Notes: generated by a model from the letters alone, not told the origin. Positions 1 through 5,207 are shown, numbered from the stretch's first letter. The stretch: 5,388 nt of DNA from Spirochaetales bacterium (GCA_007126415.1 SLBH01000239.1:1-5388); one strand, 5' to 3'. Numbers and translations: made by a program.

Positions 1-39
1 CACCCGGGAGCGCCGGGCGCCCACCCGGGAACGCCGGGC
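1..39. repeat. Two GC-rich tandem copies, 21-bp period, at window edge
   Basis: Positions 1-18 and 22-39 match at 17 of 18 bases; the only difference is G10 versus A31. The unit contains CCCGGG and CGCCGGGC. On the minus strand, CCCGG and CCGGG flank a short CGTTC spacer, so the unit could also form a small hairpin. It lies directly downstream of the stop codon of the minus-strand gene ending at 47, so it may help end that transcript, but there is no T-tract as in an intrinsic terminator. More copies could exist left of the window edge. Confidence 0.7.
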
Positions 40-46
40 TGTGCGG

Positions 47-763
47 CTACTCTGCGGTCTCGGCGCCGAAGCGGTACGCGATCGAGAGCGTGAGTCCCAC
101 CATGAGCTCATCCCACCATTCCACGCCGTCATCGAGCTCGGCGTAGAGGTTGGCGATGGGGTACAGGCCGCGCAGCAGCGCGCCGACCTCGAGCTGCGGC
201 GAGACCCGGTAGCCGAGGCGCGCGCGCAGCTCCGGTGTGATAAAGCGCCCGCCTGAGTAAAAATACTCAAATAACCCCTCGGTCTCGGAGCCTTCTATTG
301 CGATCACCGGAAAGCGTAGCGCGAGCGTGGGCGAGAGCGCGAACGCCAGCCGCCAGTCCTCCGCAGGGTGAAACTCGGGGCCAACCGGGAGACTCAACAG
401 CACCCCGAAGGTACCGGCAATATCGCCCTCGCCGGAGCCTGTTTCTATCTGGGTGGGGACGACTTTGTCGTACGGCCGGTCTTTGGGCTTCAGGTACTCT
501 TGGTAGTAGAAATCAAGCCCGGGCGTGAAGCGCCAGACGCCCGGAAGGCGAAACAGCGCGCTGACACCGGGTGAGAAGCGCAGCGGGCTTACGTCGCTGC
601 CTTGCACCGGGTTGCCGTCGCCGTCCTCGGTGAAGCCGTTGCCGATCCAGAGCATGCCGGCTCGAAACTCAAGCCCCTCGAACGACAACTGTTGCGCAGC
701 GGCGCCGTGAAGCGCAAGCACGAGAAGCGAGGCCATCGCTATCGAGCGCCGTAAGGCTTTCAT
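47..763 (-). CDS. Exported, probably outer-membrane beta-barrel protein, unknown function
   Basis: A 238-residue protein that I cannot assign to a named family. The N-terminus is a typical Sec signal peptide: positively charged MKALRR, a hydrophobic core at about residues 8-20, and an AAA-QQ junction suggesting cleavage after residue 23. The mature part has no hydrophobic helix. Instead it has alternating, aromatic-rich stretches with Gly/Pro turns (for example WRFTPGLDFYYQEYL, RLAFALSPTLALRF and LTLSIAYRF near the C-terminus), as in a small outer-membrane beta-barrel. There are no cysteines and no lipobox. I chose ATG 763 over the in-frame TTG at 772 because it starts the signal peptide directly, while the TTG overlaps the predicted -10 element. 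No Shine-Dalgarno sequence precedes it, consistent with the leaderless arrangement described elsewhere. It lies 90 bp downstream of proS on the same strand and probably has its own promoter. That it is a real gene is fairly sure; the barrel assignment is inference. Confidence 0.8.
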   Translation of the reverse strand: MKALRRSIAMASLLVLALHGAAAQQLSFEGLEFRAGMLWIGNGFTEDGDGNPVQGSDVSPLRFSPGVSALFRLPGVWRFTPGLDFYYQEYLKPKDRPYDKVVPTQIETGSGEGDIAGTFGVLLSLPVGPEFHPAEDWRLAFALSPTLALRFPVIAIEGSETEGLFEYFYSGGRFITPELRARLGYRVSPQLEVGALLRGLYPIANLYAELDDGVEWWDELMVGLTLSIAYRFGAETAE

Positions 764-770
764 GTGCCGC

Positions 771-779
771 AATATACCA
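771..779 (-). promoter_or_regulatory. Extended -10 promoter for the 47-763 gene
   Basis: On the minus strand the bases read TGGTATATT: a TGn extension plus TATATT, a five-of-six match to TATAAT. No good -35 hexamer is present at 17 bp (TGGCGA, three of six), as is common for extended -10 promoters. The hexamer ends at 771 and the gene's ATG is at 763, so transcription would start at 764 or 763, leaving essentially no 5' untranslated region. Confidence 0.45.
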
Positions 780-853
780 CGTTGCGGGCCGGCTCGCCAC
801 TGTTCGCCGCTGCTATCCGATATTTGCGCGAACGGTTTGCGCGCCCGAAGAAG

Positions 854-2287
854 CTAGTACGCTTTGGCGAACACCGCCATGTGGCGCGCGGGTTTGCCGC
901 TGACGATCGCGGTGCGGCCCTCGGCCTGCTTTTCGTTGCCTTCGGGAAGCACACGGATCGTTGCTTTGGTTTCTTCCTTCACCTGTGCCTCGGTCTCGGG
1001 CGAGCCGTCCCACGGCGCGATCGCGAATCCGCCGTCGGCCTCGAAGAACGCCTTCAGCTCGTCGTAGTCGTCGATCTCGCGCGTGTTTTCCTCGCGGAAG
1101 GCCTTCGCTCGCGCAAACAACGAGCTTTGGATCTCTTCGAGCAGCGCCGCGACTGCCTCGGGAGCCTCTTCTACATCGACGCTCTGCTTCTCGCCGGTGT
1201 CGCGGCGGGCGAGCACCACGGTGTTGTTCTCCATGTCGCGCGGGCCGACCTCAACCCGCACCGGCACCCCGAGCATCTCCCATTCCGAGAACTTCCAGCC
1301 CGGTGAGTTGGCGTCGTCGGGGTCGTACTCGGCGCGGAAGCGCTCGGCGAGGCGGCGGTGGAGTTTATCGGCGTAGGCAAGCACCTCGGTTTTGTTCTTG
1401 TTCTTGAAGATCGGAATCGTGACGACCTGCGTGGGCGCAAGCCGCGGCGGCGCGACGAGCCCTTTGTCGTCGGAGTGCGTCATGATCAGCGCGCCGACGA
1501 GACGTGTTGAGACGCCCCAGGAGCTTGCCCAGACGTGGTCGAGGCTGCCCTCGGCGGTTTGGAAGGTGACGTCGAACGCCTTCGCGAAGTTCTGCCCCAG
1601 GAAATGGCTGGTTCCGGACTGCAGCGCGCGGCGGTCCTGCATCATCGCCTCTATGGAGTAGGTCTCAACCGCGCCGGCGAACTTCTCGGCATCGGTCTTG
1701 AGCCCGGTGAGTACCGGCATCGCCATGTAGTCCTCGGCGAAGCGCCGGTAGACCTCGAGCATGCGCAAGGTCTCCTCGCGCGCCTCCTCGGCGGTGGCGT
1801 GCGCGGTATGGCCTTCCTGCCACAAAAACTCGGTGGTGCGCAGAAACAGCCGCGTGCGCTTCTCCCAGCGCATCACGTTGGCCCACTGGTTTATCAAGAG
1901 CGGCAGATCGCGGTAGCTCTGTATCCACTTCTTGTACATGCTCCAGATGATGGTCTCTGAGGTGGGGCGCACCACCAGCGGCTCCTCGAGCTGCTCGCCG
2001 CCGCCGTGCGTTACCACCGCGAGCTCAGGGGCGAAGCCCTCCACGTGATCGGCCTCGCGTTGGATGAAGCTCTCGGGAATCAAGAGCGGGAAGTACGCGT
2101 TGACGTGGCCTGTGGCCTTGAACATGTCGTCGATCGCGCGCTGCATATGCTCCCACAGCGCGTAGCCTCGGGGGCGAATTACCATGCAGCCCTTCACCGG
2201 GCTGTAGTCGGCGAGCTTGGCTTGGAGGACGATATCGACGTACCAGTCGGAATAGCTTTCGCTGCGGGGAGTGATGCGTTCTGCCAT
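854..2287 (-). CDS. proS: Prolyl-tRNA synthetase, archaeal/eukaryotic-type (short, no INS domain)
   Basis: Charges tRNA-Pro with proline at the expense of ATP; cytoplasmic class II synthetase. At 477 residues it is complete. Visible features in order: ITPRSESYSDWY at the N-terminus; motif 1 region at about 34-70; RPTSET at 107-112; motif 2 RWEKRTRLFLRTTEFLWQEGHTAH at 140-163 (quoted in two parts: RWEKRTRLFL, RTTEFLWQEGHTAH); GTSHFLGQNFAKAFD at 225-239; motif 3 SWGVSTRLVGALIMTH at 256-271; an anticodon-binding domain from about 287; and a C-terminal domain ending in the family-typical FAKAY. The roughly 180-residue INS editing domain of the standard bacterial ProRS is absent between motifs 2 and 3, so editing of Ala-tRNA-Pro would need a separate factor. 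In the C-terminal domain the positions normally holding four zinc-binding Cys are D427, T432, A460 and S463; the only Cys in the protein is C34. A modest AAGAGAG Shine-Dalgarno (2293-2299) sits 5 nt before the ATG. Confidence 0.97.
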   Translation of the reverse strand: MAERITPRSESYSDWYVDIVLQAKLADYSPVKGCMVIRPRGYALWEHMQRAIDDMFKATGHVNAYFPLLIPESFIQREADHVEGFAPELAVVTHGGGEQLEEPLVVRPTSETIIWSMYKKWIQSYRDLPLLINQWANVMRWEKRTRLFLRTTEFLWQEGHTAHATAEEAREETLRMLEVYRRFAEDYMAMPVLTGLKTDAEKFAGAVETYSIEAMMQDRRALQSGTSHFLGQNFAKAFDVTFQTAEGSLDHVWASSWGVSTRLVGALIMTHSDDKGLVAPPRLAPTQVVTIPIFKNKNKTEVLAYADKLHRRLAERFRAEYDPDDANSPGWKFSEWEMLGVPVRVEVGPRDMENNTVVLARRDTGEKQSVDVEEAPEAVAALLEEIQSSLFARAKAFREENTREIDDYDELKAFFEADGGFAIAPWDGSPETEAQVKEETKATIRVLPEGNEKQAEGRTAIVSGKPARHMAVFAKAY

Positions 2288-2309
2288 GACAACTCTCTTA
2301 GTTCGTAGT

Positions 2310-2372
2310 TCAGGTGGTGTACGGAAGCGGAGGCGAGCGGTCGGCGCCTGCTCCCGAGTGCCCGTAATTCAT
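2310..2372 (-). CDS. Candidate 20-codon leader peptide upstream of proS (Pro-Pro-Leu-Pro)
   Basis: A small ORF beginning ATG at 2372 and ending TGA at 2310-2312, 22 nt before the proS start and in a different frame. Residues 13-20 read SPPLPYTT, giving three Pro codons (14, 15, 17) in front of the gene that charges tRNA-Pro. The ATG lies 8 nt after the predicted proS -10 (2380-2385), so the message would start at, or one base before, this codon. Against it: the reading frame stays open further upstream into antisense lrgA, so its openness proves little; it has no Shine-Dalgarno; and Pro codons are common in GC-rich DNA. Role if real (inference): sensing charged tRNA-Pro through ribosome slowing at PPLP, or reinitiation coupling to proS. 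Confidence 0.35.
   Translation of the reverse strand: MNYGHSGAGADRSPPLPYTT
2320..2366 (-). promoter_or_regulatory. Possible leader RNA structure upstream of proS
   Basis: In the predicted proS leader, TACGG (2366 to 2362) can pair with CCGTA (2324 to 2320). Inside it, AGGCG (2349 to 2345) can pair with CGCCT (2335 to 2331), with a 9-nt loop. The downstream arms contain or touch the three Pro codons of the candidate leader peptide, so a ribosome paused there would disrupt both stems. The stems are only 5 bp each and no U-tract terminator follows, so the case for an attenuator is suggestive at best. Confidence 0.25.
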
Positions 2373-2379
2373 TCGCGGT

Positions 2380-2408
2380 ATTGTAGTTTCCGACAACAGC
2401 GCTGTCAA
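2380..2408 (-). promoter_or_regulatory. Strong sigma70-type promoter of proS
   Basis: On the minus strand there is a perfect -35 TTGACA (2403-2408), a 17-bp spacer, and -10 TACAAT (2380-2385, five of six). The predicted transcription start is an A at 2373, giving an 86-nt leader before the proS ATG, or no leader before the small ORF whose ATG is at 2372. This is the best promoter in the window by consensus match. Confidence 0.75.
2396..2405. repeat. 10-bp perfect palindrome over the proS -35
   Basis: ACAGCGCTGT is fully self-complementary. It overlaps the first bases of the proS -35 on the spacer side and lies between the two divergent promoters. It could be a repressor half-site pair or chance; no regulator family can be named from it. 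Confidence 0.3.
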
Positions 2409-2420
2409 GGAAAGTAGGCG

Positions 2421-2443
2421 TCGTCGACTGTCGTTGACTGTCG
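2421..2443. promoter_or_regulatory. Tandem 10-bp repeats at the lrgA -35, possible operator
   Basis: TCGTCGACTG at 2421-2430 is followed directly by TCGTTGACTG at 2431-2440 (nine of ten identical) and by TCG again at 2441-2443. The 10-bp period is about one helical turn, so both copies face the same side of the DNA. The second copy contains the -35 hexamer TTGACT. Direct repeats at this spacing are typical of response-regulator sites. In other bacteria lrgAB is controlled by the LytSR two-component system, but no regulator is encoded in this window and the assignment is inference. Confidence 0.4.
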
Positions 2444-2462
2444 GACGGCGCGACTCTATGAT
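2434..2462 (+). promoter_or_regulatory. Sigma70-type promoter of lrgAB, start predicted at the lrgA ATG
   Basis: -35 TTGACT (2434-2439, five of six), a 17-bp spacer, and -10 TATGAT (2457-2462, five of six). The usual distance from the -10 puts the first transcribed base at 2469, the A of the lrgA ATG. Its -35 is only 25 bp from the -35 of the divergent proS promoter, so proteins binding between them could affect both genes. Confidence 0.65.
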
Positions 2463-2468
2463 GTTCGG

Positions 2469-2840
2469 ATGCTTGGTGGAATGGCGTTCCTGCTCGTATT
2501 CCTGCTCGTCGGGGAGCTGATCTCGAGTCTTGGGGTGGTGCTGCCGGGTAACGTGATCGGCATGCTGCTGCTCACTGCGGCGCTCGCGCTGCGTTTGGTG
2601 CGCGTCGAGCAGGTGTCTGCAGCGAGTGACCTGCTTCTCGATAACCTGGCGTTCTTCTTCGTGCCTCCCGCAGTAGGGGTGATGCTGTATTTCGACCTTA
2701 TCGCCCGCCACTGGGCCGCAATCGCGACAAGCATCGTGGTAGGTGTGGTTGCAGTCCTGGCTGCGGTAGGCCTCAGTGCGCAGCTGCTGTTGCGGCGGGG
2801 CGACCGTAAGGCATCCTCAACCGGCGGAAACAAGATATGA
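2469..2840 (+). CDS. lrgA: LrgA/CidA family membrane protein
   Basis: A 123-residue holin-like inner-membrane protein and the usual partner of LrgB. About four membrane segments are visible (roughly 5-24, 28-45, 57-77 and 82-107), with a basic tail RRGDRK. Family signatures are LPGNVIGMLLL at 25-35 and FFFVPPAVGVM at 62-72, followed by YFDL. In staphylococci LrgAB and CidAB influence autolysis; in other bacteria and plants relatives act as three-carbon carriers (pyruvate, glycolate/glycerate). The substrate here is unknown. The N-terminus is short compared with some relatives such as YohJ, but an in-frame stop at 2415-2417 and the absence of any start codon between it and 2469 rule out a longer form. 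ATG 2469 has no Shine-Dalgarno and coincides with the predicted transcription start. The second ATG (2481) has GGTGGA directly adjacent, too close to serve as a normal ribosome site. Confidence 0.93.
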   Translation: MLGGMAFLLVFLLVGELISSLGVVLPGNVIGMLLLTAALALRLVRVEQVSAASDLLLDNLAFFFVPPAVGVMLYFDLIARHWAAIATSIVVGVVAVLAAVGLSAQLLLRRGDRKASSTGGNKI

Positions 2841-3544
2841 GACTCGAGGCTCTGGAATCGATCGGTGCGTTGCCGCTGCTGTGGGTAACGCTCTCACTGT
2901 TGGCCTACGCTCTCTCCCGTCGACTGTACCTGCGCTTGCGCGTCGCCGCGCTGCACCCGGTGGTCCTTGCCTCAGCGGCGCTGATTGCCGTTTTACGGCT
3001 GACCGATACTACGTACGAAACCTACATGCAGGGCGGACGGCTGATTGAGTTCTTCCTTGGGCCGTCGGTGGTAGCGCTCGCGGTTCCACTGTATCTGAAC
3101 CTGCAGGAAATGAAGTCCAGCGCACCGTCGTTGCTTGTGGTTACGGCGTTCGGAAGCGCGGTAGGCGTAGTCTCGGCTGTGGTGCCGGCGCTGTTGATGG
3201 GCGCCCCGGAAGCGGTGGTGTTGGGGCTCGCGCCCAAAAGCGTTACCACGCCGATCGCGATCAGCGTTGCGGAGGGCATTGGCGGCGAGCCGGCTTTGAC
3301 TGCGAGCTTTGTGGTGCTGACCGGAGTCCTCGGGGCCATTATCGGACCGCTCTTGCTGCGTCTTGTCGGCGTGCGGCATCCGGTGGCGTTCGGATTGGCG
3401 ATGGGGTCGGCTGCGCATGGTATCGGAACCGCACGGGCGCTCGAGAATGGGCGTCTCGAGGGTGCCGCCGGCGGCCTCGGGATCTGTCTCTGTGGAGTAA
3501 TGACGGCGCTGATCGCCCCATTGCTGACGGGCCTGCTGCTGTAA
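2837..3544 (+). CDS. lrgB: LrgB/CidB family membrane protein
   Basis: A 235-residue polytopic inner-membrane protein that functions with LrgA. The family pattern is clear: HPVVLA at 40-45; a YETYMQGGRLIEFFLGP stretch at 60-76 leading into VALAVPLY at 79-86; APKSVTTPIA at 132-141 with IGGEPALTA following at 148-156; and the GSAAHGIGTARA segment at 190-201 near the C-terminus. Length matches the usual 220-240 residues. The start overlaps the lrgA stop in an ATGA arrangement, implying translational coupling, and GGCGGA (2823-2828) lies 8 nt upstream. In plants the fused LrgA-LrgB protein PLGG1 exports glycolate and glycerate, and in Bacillus a related pair takes up pyruvate. Transport of a small carboxylate, or a role in envelope or autolysis control, is therefore plausible here, but the sequence does not decide between them. 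Confidence 0.95.
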   Translation: MRLEALESIGALPLLWVTLSLLAYALSRRLYLRLRVAALHPVVLASAALIAVLRLTDTTYETYMQGGRLIEFFLGPSVVALAVPLYLNLQEMKSSAPSLLVVTAFGSAVGVVSAVVPALLMGAPEAVVLGLAPKSVTTPIAISVAEGIGGEPALTASFVVLTGVLGAIIGPLLLRLVGVRHPVAFGLAMGSAAHGIGTARALENGRLEGAAGGLGICLCGVMTALIAPLLTGLLL

Positions 3545-3598
3545 TGGTCGTGGTTCTCCTGCAGGCGCGCGCTAATGCAGGCGCGCGGTCTCGACCAT
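3544..3598. terminator. Convergent-gene hairpin with 12-bp direct repeat, not a classic terminator
   Basis: Between and across the ends of lrgB and the DUF2259 gene there is a 7-bp all-GC stem, CGCGCGC (3566-3572) with GCGCGCG (3581-3587), around an 8-nt loop. An outer pair ATGGTCG (3544-3550) and CGACCAT (3592-3598) encloses it. TGCAGGCGCGCG also occurs twice as a direct repeat (3560-3571 and 3576-3587). The structure could end or stabilise both converging transcripts, but neither side has a T-tract, so it is not a standard intrinsic terminator. Confidence 0.35.
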
Positions 3599-4264
3599 GT
3601 AGCGGATATTGGTACCGCCGTCGGTGGGATACTCCATCTCGACCACGATCACGACCGAGCGTTCGTCGGGCGAGAGGTATACCTGGGCGATGCGATACTG
3701 CTTCACCCCGTCACGGTCGAACTCCGGTAGGCCGACGGTGTGCTCGCGCGTGCGTCCCGAGGAGTCGGTGGTTTCGAGCGTAATGTGAAAGCGCGCCCTT
3801 AGGCTGTCGCCGCTGCCACGTGCGCTCTGGTGCAGTTGCAGGTCGTACCGACGGTCGGTTTCGTGATCGCGGAAGCTCAGGCGGCTCTTGGGTTCGCTTT
3901 CGTTGAGTGCGAAATAGATAATACGCCCGGTTTCTAAATGGTCGATGTTATGCCGTTCGGCAAGGCCTGTGTGGCGGCGCAGTAGCGTGAACAATGCGCC
4001 TTTGCCGTCCTGGGTTGCCTCAACCACGCGCTCGGGTCGATACCGCTGTATGCCGTCGCTCACGAAGCGGTTGGCGGGTACATCGACGGTGAAGAGGTCG
4101 GCGTAGGCCGCGCCCGACTCGCCGTCGACACCGTACTGGCCGAACATGAACACGCGGGAGTCTTCCGAGAAACCGAGGTTCACGAATGTCGCTACGTCTC
4201 CGGCGTGCAGCACCCCGCCGATCAGCAGGACCGCAAGCAGCGTGACGAATCGCTTCTTGATCAT
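3572..4264 (-). CDS. Secreted DUF2259-family protein
   Basis: A 230-residue predicted secreted protein of unknown function. The signal peptide is clear (MIKKRF, hydrophobic core to about residue 18, probable cleavage after LHA at 21). The mature N-terminus has the hallmark FVNLGFS (27-33), FGQYG (41-45) and YADLFTVDV, which I recognise as the DUF2259 pattern common in spirochaetes. The rest is hydrophilic with no membrane segments, and the segment LSPDERSVVIVVEMEY near the C-terminus resembles a beta-propeller or WD-like blade edge, a loose analogy only. The frame stays open to 4396, but ATG 4264 is chosen because the signal peptide begins there and a strong polypurine Shine-Dalgarno lies 8 nt upstream. 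The gene converges with lrgB (27 bp apart) and diverges from the membrane-protein gene at 4347. It is most likely periplasmic. Confidence 0.88.
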   Translation of the reverse strand: MIKKRFVTLLAVLLIGGVLHAGDVATFVNLGFSEDSRVFMFGQYGVDGESGAAYADLFTVDVPANRFVSDGIQRYRPERVVEATQDGKGALFTLLRRHTGLAERHNIDHLETGRIIYFALNESEPKSRLSFRDHETDRRYDLQLHQSARGSGDSLRARFHITLETTDSSGRTREHTVGLPEFDRDGVKQYRIAQVYLSPDERSVVIVVEMEYPTDGGTNIRYMVETARLH

Positions 4265-4272
4265 GAAGTTAT

Positions 4273-4285
4273 CTCCCTCTCTCTC
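4273..4285 (-). promoter_or_regulatory. Polypurine ribosome binding site fixing the DUF2259 start
   Basis: On the minus strand the stretch reads GAGAGAGAGGGAG, with GGGAG at 4273-4277 placed 8 nt before ATG 4264. It is the strongest Shine-Dalgarno in the window and contrasts with the SD-less starts of lrgA, the 47-763 gene and the 4347 gene. A weak -10-like GATACT (4286-4291) just upstream lacks a recognisable -35, so the promoter is uncertain. Confidence 0.65.
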
Positions 4286-4334
4286 AGTATCGAACGAAAC
4301 AGGCGGAACTGTAGTCTTTGTTTGGATCTTATTG

Positions 4335-4340
4335 CATAAT
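4335..4340 (+). promoter_or_regulatory. Possible -10 element for the 4347-5189 gene
   Basis: CATAAT matches the -10 consensus at five of six positions and ends 7 nt before ATG 4347, the same geometry as at lrgA. No convincing -35 lies at 16-18 bp (TAGTCT at 17 bp); TTGTTT at 4318-4323 is too close. The call rests on the -10 and its position alone. Confidence 0.35.
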
Positions 4341-4346
4341 CGCGCT

Positions 4347-5189
4347 ATGACGCTCGCGCTCCGCAATACCATTCTCCGCGGCACCTTGGCGATCACGGTT
4401 GTGTTGCTCGGTATCTACGCCGTCGCTCTGTATCAGCTGCTGGTGGTGCATCCCGGTCTCTCGCTCGAGTTCACCGGCACGCGCATGGTTCGGCTGCTCG
4501 CCGGTTCGCGTGTTGGAGCCGAGTTGATGGGCTACGGCGTGCGCACGTTGGTTGCGACGGTGGGGGTGCTTGGGGTGTTCACCACGGTGTGGTTCGCGAT
4601 CATGATCCGCCGGTTTCGCAAGCGCACCGCACCCGAGGTGTTCTTCTTTCTGATGTTTTTTGCGACGGTCTCGCTTGATCTCGTAAAGCCTGTGGTGATG
4701 CTGGCGGCAGGCTTGCCGGTGGCGTTCATCTACGCAAACGCCCTCACGCGTCTGCTGTATTTCGGTTATGTGCTCGGGATCTTCTGCTTGTTCGCCTCGA
4801 GTCTCGCAAACTCGGTGATAGACTCCAAACGCACCGGCACGGTGTTTTCGCTCTCGGCGGCGGTCGCGGTCGCGTTTGTGTACCTGGTGCCGGTAGATGC
4901 CACGCAACTCTACCCGAGCCTTCTGCACCGTATAGGGCTCGAGGACACCGCTCACGCTACCGTGGGCGCGATCAGCGCCCTTGCGGTTGTGAACTACCTG
5001 CACACCGGGATCTCGAGCACCGATCGCGAGTACGTGATACTCGGCGTCGCGGTTGCGTTGGCGGTGGCGGGACGGCATCTCGTGTTTCACGTGCCGCACC
5101 CGCTTGCGTTGATTCCGGGAGCCGTCTGTTACGTGGCGGGGGTGCTGATCTTTGGTCGCCGCTCGCACCAACGCTATCTGTGGCAGTAG
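4347..5189 (+). CDS. Polytopic membrane protein of unknown function
   Basis: A 280-residue integral membrane protein that I do not recognise. About eight hydrophobic segments are visible, near residues 12-34, 66-88, 97-121, 133-155, 165-183, 201-220, 228-246 and 250-269. A roughly 30-residue polar loop (35-65) follows the first, so it reads as one anchor plus a seven-helix bundle. The basic patch RRFRKRTAPE (88-97) and the terminal RRSHQR suggest cytoplasmic ends by the positive-inside rule. Polar residues within or near helices include D111 and K114 (SLDLVKPVV) and the RHLVFHVPHP stretch at 243-252, which could be functional, but no catalytic or binding motif is identifiable. Start: the frame is open back to 4146 inside the antisense DUF2259 gene, but ATG 4347 begins a plausible membrane-protein N-terminus 7 nt after a -10-like hexamer. 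No Shine-Dalgarno precedes it. It is divergent from the DUF2259 gene (82 bp apart), so shared control is possible. Confidence 0.85.
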   Translation: MTLALRNTILRGTLAITVVLLGIYAVALYQLLVVHPGLSLEFTGTRMVRLLAGSRVGAELMGYGVRTLVATVGVLGVFTTVWFAIMIRRFRKRTAPEVFFFLMFFATVSLDLVKPVVMLAAGLPVAFIYANALTRLLYFGYVLGIFCLFASSLANSVIDSKRTGTVFSLSAAVAVAFVYLVPVDATQLYPSLLHRIGLEDTAHATVGAISALAVVNYLHTGISSTDREYVILGVAVALAVAGRHLVFHVPHPLALIPGAVCYVAGVLIFGRRSHQRYLWQ

Positions 5190-5207
5190 CGCCGGCGTGA
5201 GGCGGAT

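Noticed and set aside
764..772. TTG start at 772 for the left gene
   Set aside because: It adds three residues ahead of the signal peptide and overlaps the predicted -10 hexamer.
773..853. Inverted repeat GTTCGC (802-807) / GCGAAC (828-833) as a proS terminator
   Set aside because: Six-bp arms with a 20-nt loop and no T-tract are too weak to call; the repeated TTTGCGCG there is also short enough to be chance.
764..1306. 180-residue plus-strand ORF opposite the end of proS
   Set aside because: It lies antisense to conserved ProRS coding sequence, shows no recognisable domain, and its length is explained by low stop frequency in GC-rich DNA.
2374..2379. T-box-like ACCGCG near proS
   Set aside because: It lies between the -10 and the transcription start, so it would not be in the RNA, and there is no room for a T-box leader.
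2310..2711. 133-residue minus-strand ORF across lrgA and the proS leader
   Set aside because: Most of it is antisense to lrgA and has no ribosome site; only its last 20 codons, which follow the proS promoter, are considered as a leader peptide.
3544..3783. Plus-strand ORF starting at the lrgB stop codon
   Set aside because: Arg-rich shadow of the DUF2259 gene in another frame, with no family features.
4146..4346. Longer membrane protein starting at 4146
   Set aside because: The extra 67 residues overlap antisense DUF2259 coding sequence, including its signal peptide and ribosome site, and look random.
4265..4396. Longer DUF2259 protein starting at 4396
   Set aside because: It would add 44 residues before the signal peptide, run into the neighbouring divergent gene, and ignore the strong Shine-Dalgarno in front of ATG 4264.
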